Made by a program: the position numbers and the translations under genes. From an uncultured Anaerolineaceae bacterium (GTDB taxonomy: Bacteria; Chloroflexota; Anaerolineae; Anaerolineales; Anaerolineaceae): DNA of 64,000 bases. The stretch spans positions 3,875 through 67,874 of the forward strand of contig CALDSL010000003.1 in the NCBI GenBank assembly GCA_937920255.1, in the 5' to 3' direction. Within the stretch, counting starts at the first letter, position 1. Each line of letters opens with the position of its first letter. The notes below the pieces were generated by a model that saw only the letters and a program-made list of their open reading frames with translations, was not told the DNA's origin and did not search any database. This document shows, piece after piece, positions 1 to 8,554 of the stretch.

Positions 1-161
1 ATCTTCGCGATCGGGCTGCGGTAGATGCCCTGCAACTGCTCGGTTTCGACCACAATCTTGCCATCCGGGGTGCGAAACGCGGCGGCCAGGGCTTTTGAGC
101 CGCGCATGAGTACGCCTTCGATCAATGCCTGTCCGCCATATGACGGTAAACGTTCTGCCAT
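1..161 (-). CDS. DUF1385 (YqhQ-like) protein, N-terminal part
   Basis: The reverse strand reads from an ATG at 161 into the window edge. The first 53 residues contain [15 protein letters not shown], which matches the conserved GGQAxxEGVMMRG opening of DUF1385 membrane proteins. The function of this family is not established. A purine-rich GGACGAAAGACAGGT lies before the start. The gene follows the M20 peptidase after only 18 bases, so the two are probably cotranscribed. The rest of the protein, including its membrane segments, lies outside the window. Confidence 0.8.
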   Translation of the reverse strand, partial: MAERLPSYGGQALIEGVLMRGSKALAAAFRTPDGKIVVETEQLQGIYRSPIAK

Positions 162-179
162 ACCTGTCTTTCGTCCTTC

Positions 180-1562
180 TTACAGGCCGTGTTCGCCGGC
201 CATGTTATAGATAAAATGGATCACCGCTTCGATGCCGCGGTACCAGTTGGCGAGGTTCAACTTCTCGTTGGGTGCATGAATGTTATCGTCCGGTAGGCCG
301 AACCCGGTGATCACCGATGGCACGCCCAAAATCGAGCGCATATCCGTGACCACGGGAATACTGCCACCTTCGCGTTTGTACAACGGAGCCACGCCCCACA
401 CCGTTTCCAACGCCTGGGCAAACGAGCGTACCTGGGGCAGGTCCAGTTCGGAGATGACTGCCGGGCCGCCGCCAAAATAGGTCAGATCCCAGTGGATGCT
501 GGCCGGTGCGTTGGCTTCCAGGTAGCGCAGCAGCGCCTGGTGAATTTCATCGGGCTGCTGGTTGGGAACCAGCCGGCACGAGATCTTTGCCATCGCCCAG
601 GCGGGAATGACCGTCTTGCGTCCTTCTTCGACAAAGCCGGAGAGCAGGCCGTGCACGTCGAGGGTCGGGCGGCCGCCGGTCTGTTCGGCGGGGATGAAAC
701 CCTGTTCGCCTTTGAGGGCGGGCACGCCGGTCGCCTGAAGGTAGAAATCTTCGCCCATCGGCAGGCGTGCCATCTGGCGGCGCTCTTCATCACTGAGCGG
801 CTGGACGGCATCGTAAAAACCGGGCAGGGTCACACGGCCCTGCTCGTCGTGCATGCCCGCGATCAACTCGCACAGGGCGTTGGCAGGGTTGTGCACCACG
901 CCGCCAAAGGAGCCCGAATGCAGGTCATGTGCCGGCCCGGTGACGCGCAGCTCGAAGTAGGCCAGCCCGCGCAACCCGTAGATGATGGTGGGGTGCTCGG
1001 GGCTGATCATGCCGCCGTCAGCGTTGAGGACAATATCGCACGCCAGCATTTCTTTGTGCTGGCTCAGGAAAGCGGGCAGGTTGGCGGAGCCAATCTCCTC
1101 TTCGCCTTCAATGATGAACTTCAGATTAACCGGCGCGGGACCCTGTGCAAGCACCGCCTCGACCGCTTGAACGCAAGCCACCACCTGGCCTTTCATATCC
1201 GACGCGCCGCGACCGTACAGATTGCCATCGCGCTCCTCGGGTTCGTAGGGCGGCGATTTCCACAGGTCGAGCGGATCGGGTGGCTGCACATCATAGTGGC
1301 CGTAGACCAGGATGGTCGGTTTCCCGGGGATGGCGGCGGGAACTTCGCCATACACCACCGGGTGCCCCGCGGTTTCATGCACCTGCGCGGATGCGCCCAA
1401 ACCACGCAACCTGGCGGCCAGCCAGTCAGCGGCGCGGCGCATTTCTTTGCCACTGTCTGCGTAAGTGGACACGGATGGGATACGAACAAGTTCTTTCAAG
1501 GCCTCCAACGCTTCGGTCTGGTGACCGCGTGCATAAGCAACCGCATTCTTGCGAATATCCAT
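180..1562 (-). CDS. M20 family dipeptidase / metallo-hydrolase
   Basis: A 460-residue zinc peptidase of the M20 family, expected to split dipeptides or acylated amino acids in the cytoplasm. Metal-site motifs are in order: VYGHYDVQPPDP around residues 87-97 (His89, Asp91), GRGASDMKG (Asp122), then EGEEEIGS at 152-159 with the catalytic and bridging glutamates. The family dimerisation region (GLAYFELRVTGPAHDLHSG) follows. Length is normal for the subgroup. It shares an operon with the DUF1385 gene downstream and is divergent from the subtilisin gene at 1774. The precise substrate cannot be told from the sequence. Confidence 0.88.
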   Translation of the reverse strand: MDIRKNAVAYARGHQTEALEALKELVRIPSVSTYADSGKEMRRAADWLAARLRGLGASAQVHETAGHPVVYGEVPAAIPGKPTILVYGHYDVQPPDPLDLWKSPPYEPEERDGNLYGRGASDMKGQVVACVQAVEAVLAQGPAPVNLKFIIEGEEEIGSANLPAFLSQHKEMLACDIVLNADGGMISPEHPTIIYGLRGLAYFELRVTGPAHDLHSGSFGGVVHNPANALCELIAGMHDEQGRVTLPGFYDAVQPLSDEERRQMARLPMGEDFYLQATGVPALKGEQGFIPAEQTGGRPTLDVHGLLSGFVEEGRKTVIPAWAMAKISCRLVPNQQPDEIHQALLRYLEANAPASIHWDLTYFGGGPAVISELDLPQVRSFAQALETVWGVAPLYKREGGSIPVVTDMRSILGVPSVITGFGLPDDNIHAPNEKLNLANWYRGIEAVIHFIYNMAGEHGL

Positions 1563-1773
1563 GATCGTGATCTCTCCTGAGGTTCCTTCATTGCGGCGGA
1601 TAACCCGATCTATCGCCGCCGGTACCGGTTGATTATATGCTATTTTTGAAAGGTTTGCGACTCAACCGCCGTGGCGCGCAAAGGGTTTCCGCATCGTATG
1701 ATACAATTTTTTGGTGACCAACATACCGGTTGTTAGCGGTATATGCAGCAACAATCCCAATGGAGACGGCATC

Positions 1774-4191
1774 ATGCAGTTTAAATCTATTCTGGTTGCG
1801 CTGATTTGCGTCCTTGTCTGCAGTGCTTTTGTACCCGCGGCCATGCCGGTTGCGGCGCAGCCGCCCCAACCGGTGGGTGACCAACCCGAATTTGTGCCTG
1901 GCATCCTCATCGTCGGGTATGAGAAAGGCAGTCCACCGCGGCTGATGGATCTCCCGCGCGAAGCTGGCATGGCAGCCAAAGGGCAGGAGCTTCAGGCCCT
2001 GAATGCCTTGAACATCGTCAAGATCAGCGTACCGGTAGGGCAGGAAGAGCAAATCCGGCAGGAGCTGCTGCAAAACCCGGATGTACGCTACGTGGAAATG
2101 GATTATCTGGCGTACGCGCAGCTTATCCCTAACGATCCGCGCTGGCCGGAACAGTATGGTCCGCAGGCCGTTAACGCGCCGGAGGCGTGGGATATCACCA
2201 CGGGTTCGAGCGATATTGTGCTTGCGGTGATCGATTCAGGCATCGACTCGCGCCACCCGGAGTTTTCCGGCCGGCTGGCGCGCGGTTATGATTTTATTGA
2301 CGACGACAGTACGCCGCAGGACGACTGCGGCCACGGAACGCACGTGGCCGGCATCGCCGCGGCCACGGGGAACAACCGCAGGGGCGTCGCCGGGATCGAC
2401 TGGCATTCGAAAGTCATGCCCATCCGCGTGATCCACGATACCGGCGCGAGCTGCTCGGGGCCAACCAGCGGGCTGGCAAGCGGGATTGTGTATGCCGTCC
2501 AGCACGGGGCAAAGGTGATCAACCTGAGCGTGGGACTGGCGCCCGGCGCGTTCTCGCAGACTCTGGAAGATGCGGTCACTTATGCCTACCAGCAGGGCGT
2601 GGCGGTATTCGCCGCAGCGGGGAATTACGGCGGAACCAGCCTGCTTCACCCGGCCTCGGCGCAGTACGCGCTGGCGGTGGGCGCCGCCAACCGCAGTCTG
2701 ACCGACAAGGCCTCTTTCTCTAATGCCAGCAATCTGGCCGGCCAGCGGATGGTGGTCGCGCCGGGCGTAAACATCCTCTCAACCACACCCAATCATTCGT
2801 TCCTGTACGAGGAATTTGGCGTCACGCGCAACTACGGCATCCTTTCCGGTACATCGATGGCCACGCCGCACGTATCTGGCGCGGCGACCCTGATGGCGGC
2901 TCTGCCAGCATTTGACACCCCGGATAAGATCTACCAGGCGATCATTGCCACAGCGTTGGATATCGGCCCGGAGGATGGATGGGATCGCAATACCGGTTAT
3001 GGACTGCTGCAAATCGAACTGGCGATGGGTTTTGAGGACTTCACTCCGCCTCCGGTGGAAGAACCGGGTGTGGTATATGACTACGTCACTTCGGTGGATT
3101 GTCCCGAGGTAACATATGAATGGGATGATGCCAGCGGAGGGCTGCCAGTTCCGCTGGTGAGCGCCGACGCGCGCGCGGAGATTACCCTATCCGCGCCAAT
3201 ACCGTATGCCGGCCAAAGTTTTTCGAGCATCACCGTCAGCGCCAACGGGTATGTCTCGTTTGGCGCAGAGAGTATGCCCTATTCCGATAAGATCAACTAT
3301 CCCATCCCCTGGCCAGCGCCGCCCAATTTGATGGTTGCTCCCTACTGGTCAGATTTGAGCCAGTCGGTGGGTGGGGGCGTGTATTATCTCGATCTTGCCG
3401 ACCGCCTGATCGTGCAATGGGATGAGGTTTCCATTCAGGGCATGGTGCCGCAAAACAGCCTGCTGACCTTTCAGGTGATCTTCTATCGCACCAGCGGGCA
3501 TATCCTGTTCCAGTACCGCACGCTGCGTGGCCCGCATTCGGATGGCGACCGCGGAACCGTGGGCCTGGAGTACGGCAGCAGCTCCGGCACGCAGGTTTCC
3601 TATAATCAGGCCGGAAAACTGAGACCGGAAATGGCGATCCTGTTCGTCCCGGCTGAACCGGGCAGTACGCGCAACCTGTTTGACTGCCTGCTGGTGACGC
3701 GCGAGGATTTTCTCGGTTGTAACCAACTCCCGCCATTTGGCGTCGATCTGCCGGATACCGCGCCGCCCCTGGCCGATGGGACAGAACTGACCATCCGGCT
3801 GCTGCGCTCAGTGCCACGTAATTGGCCGGAGAATTTCCTGCCAGTTGAGGCGTACGCGGGTATCGACATCCAGCCCGACCCGCCGGAAGCAGTGGTGTGC
3901 TACACCTACACCGGCGCGGACGTGTTGAAGGCCGGTGGCCGCCCGCAAAATCTGTTCCTGGCCAACTACCGGCCCAGCGGCCGGCGCTGGGAGCGGCTGC
4001 CGACCGTGGCGGAACCGCTCGCCAGCCAGCTTCGCGCCGAAGTGGATCATTTCTCCATTTTTGGCGTATTCGCGCTGCAGCCTTCGCGTCTGCCCGAGAC
4101 AGGCGCCGATCTGACGGCTGGTTTTTCGCCGCTGATTGTGGTCGCGCTGGGCGTGGTGGCTTTGGCGCTGCTGCGCCGGGTGCTGCTGTAA
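1774..4191 (+). CDS. Secreted subtilisin-like (S8) peptidase with LPETG wall-sorting signal
   Basis: An 805-residue exported serine protease. The ATG at 1774 is preferred over an upstream in-frame ATG at 1711 because it follows TGGAGACGG and begins a clean signal peptide (MQFKSILVALICVLVCSAF, ending near VAAQ). The catalytic triad is Asp154 in VIDSGID, His187 in HGTHVAG and Ser361 in GTSMATPHVSG. A propeptide-like stretch lies between the signal and the catalytic domain. A long C-terminal beta-rich region leads to LPETG at 773-777, a hydrophobic helix and a final RRVLL tail: a complete cell-wall sorting signal. The next gene is a sortase, which fits a dedicated enzyme-substrate pair. Confidence 0.9.
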   Translation: MQFKSILVALICVLVCSAFVPAAMPVAAQPPQPVGDQPEFVPGILIVGYEKGSPPRLMDLPREAGMAAKGQELQALNALNIVKISVPVGQEEQIRQELLQNPDVRYVEMDYLAYAQLIPNDPRWPEQYGPQAVNAPEAWDITTGSSDIVLAVIDSGIDSRHPEFSGRLARGYDFIDDDSTPQDDCGHGTHVAGIAAATGNNRRGVAGIDWHSKVMPIRVIHDTGASCSGPTSGLASGIVYAVQHGAKVINLSVGLAPGAFSQTLEDAVTYAYQQGVAVFAAAGNYGGTSLLHPASAQYALAVGAANRSLTDKASFSNASNLAGQRMVVAPGVNILSTTPNHSFLYEEFGVTRNYGILSGTSMATPHVSGAATLMAALPAFDTPDKIYQAIIATALDIGPEDGWDRNTGYGLLQIELAMGFEDFTPPPVEEPGVVYDYVTSVDCPEVTYEWDDASGGLPVPLVSADARAEITLSAPIPYAGQSFSSITVSANGYVSFGAESMPYSDKINYPIPWPAPPNLMVAPYWSDLSQSVGGGVYYLDLADRLIVQWDEVSIQGMVPQNSLLTFQVIFYRTSGHILFQYRTLRGPHSDGDRGTVGLEYGSSSGTQVSYNQAGKLRPEMAILFVPAEPGSTRNLFDCLLVTREDFLGCNQLPPFGVDLPDTAPPLADGTELTIRLLRSVPRNWPENFLPVEAYAGIDIQPDPPEAVVCYTYTGADVLKAGGRPQNLFLANYRPSGRRWERLPTVAEPLASQLRAEVDHFSIFGVFALQPSRLPETGADLTAGFSPLIVVALGVVALALLRRVLL

Positions 4192-4195
4192 GCGT

Positions 4196-4903
4196 ATGAG
4201 GGGTATCTGCCGTGCGCGGTGGCTGTGCTTGGCGGTGATGATTTTCCTCGCGGGGTGCCAGGCGGCGATTACTCCCTCGGCTATCCAGTCGCCTTTGGCA
4301 GAAACGACAACCACGCTGCCTGCGCCAGTCCAGCATACGCGGGCCACGCCATTAGCCATCACGGAAACGCCGCCCGCTGTCCTGAAACCCTCCGCGACAC
4401 CGCTCCCGGATTCACTGGAGGAGCTGGCGCGCGGCGTGCATGGCAAAAGGCTGGTTGAATGGGTGGAACTACCGGCCATCCGCGTGCGTGCGCCGGTGCG
4501 CCCGGTGGGATGGAGTGCCGAATCGGTGGAGGATCTGCCGGAATGGGACAACCCCGAGGCAGAAGTGGGGTGGGTGGTATCCAGCGCGCTCCCGGGCGAC
4601 GCGGGAAATATCATTCTTTACGGGCATAACAACATCCATTCCTCGGTCTTTCTGCGCCTGTCAGAGATGCAACCCGGCGATGAAATAGCACTAACGACTG
4701 GCGAGGGAGAGTGGCGTTACCGGGTGAAAGAGGTGAGGATTCTGGAAATCGGCGGGGAAGAAGCCGACCAGCGCGCCTACCAGCAATACCTGCAGCCCGG
4801 TGAGGAAGCGTTGTTGACGTTACTGTCCTGCTGGCCGCCTGATAACAACACCCACCGCGTGATCGTGAAGGCCCTGCCGGAAAGTGACGCGCCGAATCGC
4901 TAG
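4196..4903 (+). CDS. Sortase with lipoprotein-type signal peptide
   Basis: A 235-residue sortase (transpeptidase attaching LPxTG proteins to the cell surface). His144 lies in LYGHNN, Cys212 in TLLSCWP (the TLxTC motif with Ser for Thr) and Arg221 in THRVIV: the full His/Cys/Arg set. The ATG at 4196, 4 bases after the subtilisin stop, gives the N-terminus MRGICRARWLCLAVMIFLAGC, with a lipobox LAGC and Cys21 as putative lipidation site. Most sortases use an uncleaved membrane helix, so this anchor is unusual. A Pro/Thr-rich linker (about 25-70) separates it from the catalytic barrel. The partner substrate is presumably the adjacent LPETG subtilisin. Confidence 0.87.
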   Translation: MRGICRARWLCLAVMIFLAGCQAAITPSAIQSPLAETTTTLPAPVQHTRATPLAITETPPAVLKPSATPLPDSLEELARGVHGKRLVEWVELPAIRVRAPVRPVGWSAESVEDLPEWDNPEAEVGWVVSSALPGDAGNIILYGHNNIHSSVFLRLSEMQPGDEIALTTGEGEWRYRVKEVRILEIGGEEADQRAYQQYLQPGEEALLTLLSCWPPDNNTHRVIVKALPESDAPNR

Positions 4904-4920
4904 AAGTTTTGAAACCCCTA

Positions 4921-4929
4921 TGCTAAAAT
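4921..4929 (+). promoter_or_regulatory. Extended -10 promoter of the ssnA/F420/Mo-hydroxylase block
   Basis: TGCTAAAAT matches the extended -10 pattern TGnTATAAT in five of six hexamer bases. No good -35 box is visible, as is usual for extended -10 promoters. A start near 4936 would place the transcript's 5' end just before the GGATC arm of the leader fold at 4939. Confidence 0.5.
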
Positions 4930-4935
4930 GCAGGC

Positions 4936-5145
4936 ACAGGATCAGGTGGTCGGTATCAAGGAAAACTTGACCGGCGTGGGGTGGCCACAGCCCTTCGAAA
5001 AGTACCGCTGACCTTGAACACCGATCCTATGAAAAAGTACCTCACCCACCGGGCAGCATTTTTCCGCGCGAGAACGGAATTGAGCGCGTCATTTTGGGTT
5101 TTGATGCAACCGCCTGCGATTCGAGAAGAATAAGGAGGAAAATTC
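4936..5145 (+). ncRNA. Candidate structured leader RNA upstream of ssnA-like gene
   Basis: The 210-base untranslated leader has several nested pairings. GGATC 4939-4943 can pair with GATCC 5023-5027, and TCAAGG 4956-4961 with CCTTGA 5012-5017. The same TCAAG can instead form a local hairpin with CTTGA 4966-4970, extended by CGG 4951-4953 with CCG 4971-4973. The two folds exclude each other. Further on, CGCGC 5065-5069 and GCGCG 5084-5088 form a short stem followed by T-rich DNA, resembling a weak attenuator. A strong AAGGAGG (5132-5138) precedes the start codon. It matches no riboswitch class I recognise; regulation is inference. Confidence 0.4.
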
Positions 5146-6483
5146 ATGCTGATCGTAAATGGGAAGAACATCACCTGGGGCCAGCCGAACGAGATTGTGG
5201 AAGGCTATGCAATCCTGATCCAGGGCGATACGATCAAAGAGATCGGGCCGCAGGACGATTTGATCGCGCGATATCCACAGGAAGAGCGCAAAGATGCGCA
5301 TAGCCAATATGTGATGCCAGGCAATATTTGCGCGCACACGCACTTTTACGGGGCGTTTTCGCGCGGCATGGGCATTCCCGGCCCGGCGGCCAAAGATTTC
5401 CCTGAGATCCTGCAAAAACTATGGTGGCCGCTGGATAAATCACTGCTGATGGAAGATGTGCGCTATTCTACGCTGGTGTGCCTGGTGGACGCCGTGCGGC
5501 ACGGCACGACCACGCTGATCGACCACCACGCTTCACCGGCTGCCATCACCGGGTCGCTGGACGTGATTGCCGAAGCGGTTGAGCAAGCGGGCGTGCGCGC
5601 TTCGTTGTGCTATGAAGTCACCGACCGCAACGGTCTGGATGGAGCCCGCGAGGGCATCGAGGAGAATGTGCGTTTCCTCAAGCGCGTGGGCGGGGAGAGC
5701 AATGGGCGGCTGGCGGCGCTGTTTGGCCTGCACGCTGGTCTGACGATTTCGGATGAAACCCTGGCCGCCTGCCGTGAGGCGGTTGGTGAAGACGTGGGTT
5801 TTCATATTCACGTGGCAGAACACCCATCGGATGAATACGATAGCCTGCAAAAGACCGGCATGCGCGTGGTCGACCGGCTGCAAAAGTTTGGCATTCTCGG
5901 GCCGCGCTCGATCGTGGTGCATGCTGTGCACGTCGACGCGCGTGAGATGGCCATCCTGGCCGAAACAAATACCTGGGTGTCGCACCAGCCGCGTTCGAAT
6001 ATGAACAATGCCGTGGGCCTGCCGGCGGTGGAGGATATGCTGCGCATGGGTATCCGCGTCTGTCTGGGCAACGACGGATTCTCCAACGCAATGTGGGAAG
6101 AGTGGAAAGCCGCCTATCTGGCACACAAACTCTACCACCGCGATCCTCGCAAAGTGCAGGGCGACACGGTGGCGCGCATGGCGGCGTACAACAATGCCGC
6201 ACTGGCGCAGACCATGTTTGGTGTGCCGGTGGGCGTCATTGCTCCCGGCGCGAAGGCCGACCTAATCTTCGTCGATTACCATCCCTTTACGGAATTGACG
6301 GCAGGCAACCTGCCGTGGCAGATTGTGTTTGGTTTCCACGAGAGCATGGTCACCACCACCATTGTTGGCGGACAGGTATTAATGGATAACCGGGAACTGC
6401 TGACCCTGGACGAGGAGAAGATCGCGTATGAGGCGCGCAAGCTCTCACCAGAGGTGTGGCAGCGCTACCAGCAGCAATTTTAG
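5146..6483 (+). CDS. ssnA: SsnA-type amidohydrolase (putative aminohydrolase)
   Basis: A 445-residue metal-dependent amidohydrolase. Metal ligands are visible: HTHFYG near residue 65, HIHVAEHP near 224, a later His in VVHAVH and Asp in CLGNDGF near 308. The stretches LQKLWWPLDKSL and LIDHHASPAAITGSLDVIAEA are typical of SsnA. SsnA is an uncharacterised aminohydrolase encoded with selenium-dependent molybdenum hydroxylases and purine genes in other bacteria, so a deaminase acting on a purine-like product is a reasonable guess. The start is fixed by AAGGAGG seven bases upstream. It is the first gene of the 20-kb plus-strand block. A different cytosine/guanine-deaminase-type substrate cannot be excluded. 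Confidence 0.82.
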   Translation: MLIVNGKNITWGQPNEIVEGYAILIQGDTIKEIGPQDDLIARYPQEERKDAHSQYVMPGNICAHTHFYGAFSRGMGIPGPAAKDFPEILQKLWWPLDKSLLMEDVRYSTLVCLVDAVRHGTTTLIDHHASPAAITGSLDVIAEAVEQAGVRASLCYEVTDRNGLDGAREGIEENVRFLKRVGGESNGRLAALFGLHAGLTISDETLAACREAVGEDVGFHIHVAEHPSDEYDSLQKTGMRVVDRLQKFGILGPRSIVVHAVHVDAREMAILAETNTWVSHQPRSNMNNAVGLPAVEDMLRMGIRVCLGNDGFSNAMWEEWKAAYLAHKLYHRDPRKVQGDTVARMAAYNNAALAQTMFGVPVGVIAPGAKADLIFVDYHPFTELTAGNLPWQIVFGFHESMVTTTIVGGQVLMDNRELLTLDEEKIAYEARKLSPEVWQRYQQQF

Positions 6484-6509
6484 ATCAGGCAAGACTTTGG
6501 AGGCATAGC

Positions 6510-7196
6510 GTGAGCGAAGAGAAACATGCAAAACCCAAGACGATCGCCATCATCGGCGGCACCGGGAAAGAAGGCAAGGGGCTGGCGTACCGCTGGTGCA
6601 AGGCGGGCTACCGCATCATTATCGGATCGCGGCAGTTGGAAAAGGCCCAGGCGGCGGTCGAAGATGTACTGTTGCTGGCCGAGGAGCACGTCCATCTGAG
6701 CGGCATGACAAACCCCGAGGCGGCCGAGCAGGCGGATCTGGTGGTTCTGACTGTACCGTATTCTGTGCACTGCGAAATGTTGGAAGCGCTGAAACCTTAC
6801 TTGAAGGGCAAGATTCTGGTGGACGTGACCGTGCCGCTGGTGCCGCCAAAGGTCACCAAAGTGCAGATGCCACCGGAGGGCAGCGCTTCGATGCAGGCGC
6901 AAGCCATTCTGGGCGAGGATACCCAGGTTGTGGCAGCGTTCCAGAATATTTCCTACGAGAAATTGCTCAATAACGAAGAAGTCGAATGCGACGTGCTGGT
7001 GTGCGGCAAAGGAAAATCTGCCCGCGAAGTGGTGCTGGAGCTGGTGCGCGACGCCGGTCTGGTGGGGTGGGACGCCGGCCCGTTGGAGAACGCGGTTGTG
7101 GTCGAGGGTATGACCTCGATACTGATCGGCCTCAACAAGCAATTTGGGGTACAATCAGCGGGAATCCGCATCACCGGTGTACCGCGGCCATTTTAA
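6510..7196 (+). CDS. npdG: NADPH-dependent F420 reductase
   Basis: A 228-residue cytoplasmic oxidoreductase that passes hydride between NADP(H) and coenzyme F420. The N-terminal nucleotide-binding loop is IAIIGGTGKEGKG, followed by IIGSRQLEKA, which fits the NADP-phosphate pocket of the Fno/NpdG family. The C-terminus (VVVEGMTSILIGLNKQFG) is also typical. The start is GTG at 6510, chosen because TTGGAGG lies at 6497-6503; translation from the earlier ATG at 6456 would overlap the ssnA-like gene. It is followed after 12 bases by cofE. Confidence 0.9.
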   Translation: MSEEKHAKPKTIAIIGGTGKEGKGLAYRWCKAGYRIIIGSRQLEKAQAAVEDVLLLAEEHVHLSGMTNPEAAEQADLVVLTVPYSVHCEMLEALKPYLKGKILVDVTVPLVPPKVTKVQMPPEGSASMQAQAILGEDTQVVAAFQNISYEKLLNNEEVECDVLVCGKGKSAREVVLELVRDAGLVGWDAGPLENAVVVEGMTSILIGLNKQFGVQSAGIRITGVPRPF

Positions 7197-7208
7197 GGAG
7201 AGAGCCTG

Positions 7209-7979
7209 TTGCCAGCGTTAACGCTTCAACCCGTTTCTGGTATCCCCCTGGTCCAACCAGGTGATGACCTGGCCGATATGGTGTGGAATGCATTGCGGCA
7301 GTCGGGCATTCACCTGCACGATGGCGACATTCTGGTTGTGGCGCAAAAGATTGTCTCCAAAGCCGAAGGCCGGTTGGTGAACCTGAACGATGTAGAACCA
7401 GGCGAACAAGCCCGTGAACTGGCCGGCGTGACCCAGAAAGATGCGCGCTTTCTCGAGCTGGTACTGCGCGAAAGCCGCGAAGTGCTGCGCACGCGGCCGG
7501 GAACGATCATCGTGGAGCACAATTGCGGTTTTGTGTGCGCCAACGCCGGCATCGATCATTCTAATGTAGAGGGGCCGTGGGGAAACGCCGAAGACTGGGT
7601 GCTGCTGCTGCCGGAAAACGCCGACCGCTCCGCTCAGCGGCTGCGCGACGCGCTGCAAGAGCGCTCTGGGGCGCAGGTGGGCATTTTGATCATCGATTCG
7701 CATGGGCGGGCATGGCGCATGGGTACGGTTGGCGCCGCCATTGGCGTGGCAGGGCTGCCCGGGCTGGTCGACTTGCGCGGCCAGCCGGATATGTTCGGCT
7801 ATACCCTGCGGGTGACGATGGTGGCCGCGGCGGATGAACTTGCCGCGGCGGCTTCGCTGGTCATGGGACAGGCCGACGAGCAGACACCGCTGGTACACGT
7901 GCGCGGTTTTCCGTACGCGCTGCGCGAAGGGAGTCTGTCAGAGTTGATCCGTCCAAAAGAACTGGATATGTTCCGTTAG
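7209..7979 (+). CDS. cofE: Coenzyme F420-0:L-glutamate ligase
   Basis: A 256-residue enzyme adding glutamates to F420-0 with GTP. Recognisable segments are the N-terminal GIPLVQPGDDL, VVAQKIVSKAEGR, the core GFVCANAGIDHSNVEG, and IIDSHGRAWRMGTVGAAIG. It is the single-domain type, without the nitroreductase-like C-terminal domain of mycobacterial FbiB. The start is TTG at 7209, eight bases after AAGGAG (7195-7200). It sits between npdG and an RNA-ligase-like gene, with the remaining F420 genes 1-3 kb downstream. Confidence 0.92.
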   Translation: MPALTLQPVSGIPLVQPGDDLADMVWNALRQSGIHLHDGDILVVAQKIVSKAEGRLVNLNDVEPGEQARELAGVTQKDARFLELVLRESREVLRTRPGTIIVEHNCGFVCANAGIDHSNVEGPWGNAEDWVLLLPENADRSAQRLRDALQERSGAQVGILIIDSHGRAWRMGTVGAAIGVAGLPGLVDLRGQPDMFGYTLRVTMVAAADELAAAASLVMGQADEQTPLVHVRGFPYALREGSLSELIRPKELDMFR

Positions 7980-7995
7980 GGGGTTGGAGGGTATT

Positions 7996-8526
7996 ATGTA
8001 TGTGGTCGCAACGCTACTCAACCCTGCCGCCACCCAACAAACACAGCAAATGTGGGAGTGGCTGGAAACCCAATGCGGGCTGATGGGGATCAAGCTGACC
8101 CCGCTGCCACATTTTTCCTGGGTCGTCACCGAAGAATTTGACTTGAATCGAGTGGAAGTTGAAATTCGCAAGCTGGCCGAGGAACTCGAGTCGTTTACCG
8201 CGGAAACCACCGGATTGGGCATTTTTACGGGCGAAAGTCCGGTGCTGCACACCAACCTGGTGAAGACACGCCGGCTGCTCGAGGTGCAGGAGCGAATTTG
8301 GAATGCGACCAGCAGCTGCGCCACGCGGATAAGCCCATATTATGAGCCGAGTTCGTGGATGCCGCATATTACCCTGGCCTACCGGGATATCACGCCCGCG
8401 AACCTGGGGTGCGCGGTTCAGGACCTGGCATTCCGCCACCTGAACATGAGAGTCTTTGTCGATCATCTGGCGTTGATTTACGATGTCGAAGGCCAGATTG
8501 GGATTAAGTTCCGATACGATTTTTAA
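7996..8526 (+). CDS. 2'-5' RNA ligase-like 2H phosphoesterase
   Basis: A 176-residue protein with the two HxS/T motifs that define the 2H phosphoesterase superfamily: PHFSW near residue 35 and PHITLAY near residue 122. Members of this family hydrolyse cyclic phosphodiesters or act on RNA 2'-5' ends. The ATG at 7996 is chosen over a TTG at 7984 because the latter lies inside the ribosome-binding stretch TTGGAGGG. Its position among F420 genes may be accidental, or it may act on a phosphodiester intermediate; that is speculation. Confidence 0.75.
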   Translation: MYVVATLLNPAATQQTQQMWEWLETQCGLMGIKLTPLPHFSWVVTEEFDLNRVEVEIRKLAEELESFTAETTGLGIFTGESPVLHTNLVKTRRLLEVQERIWNATSSCATRISPYYEPSSWMPHITLAYRDITPANLGCAVQDLAFRHLNMRVFVDHLALIYDVEGQIGIKFRYDF

Positions 8527-8554
8527 ATGAGTTAACCGGAAAAGGTGGGAAGAT

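Noticed and set aside
180..1562. M20 peptidase as the YgeY partner of the selenium-molybdenum gene set
   Set aside because: YgeY occurs in the Escherichia coli cluster with yqeB/ssnA, but this gene is on the other strand, paired with DUF1385, and 3.5 kb away with the sortase pair between.
492..1580. Long open frame (362 codons) on the plus strand opposite the M20 peptidase
   Set aside because: It is antisense to a clear M20 gene, has no recognisable motif, and its residue make-up (many Arg, Gly, His) is that of a shadow frame.
3293..4336. 347-codon minus-strand frame under the subtilisin and sortase genes
   Set aside because: Arg/Pro/Ala-rich shadow frame; the plus strand holds the LPETG protease and sortase.
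4936..5035. Leader as SRP RNA, purine riboswitch or Moco riboswitch
   Set aside because: The conserved GGAAG/AGCAGCC core of SRP RNA, the purine-riboswitch loops and the Moco RNA core are not seen; kept only as an unassigned structured leader.
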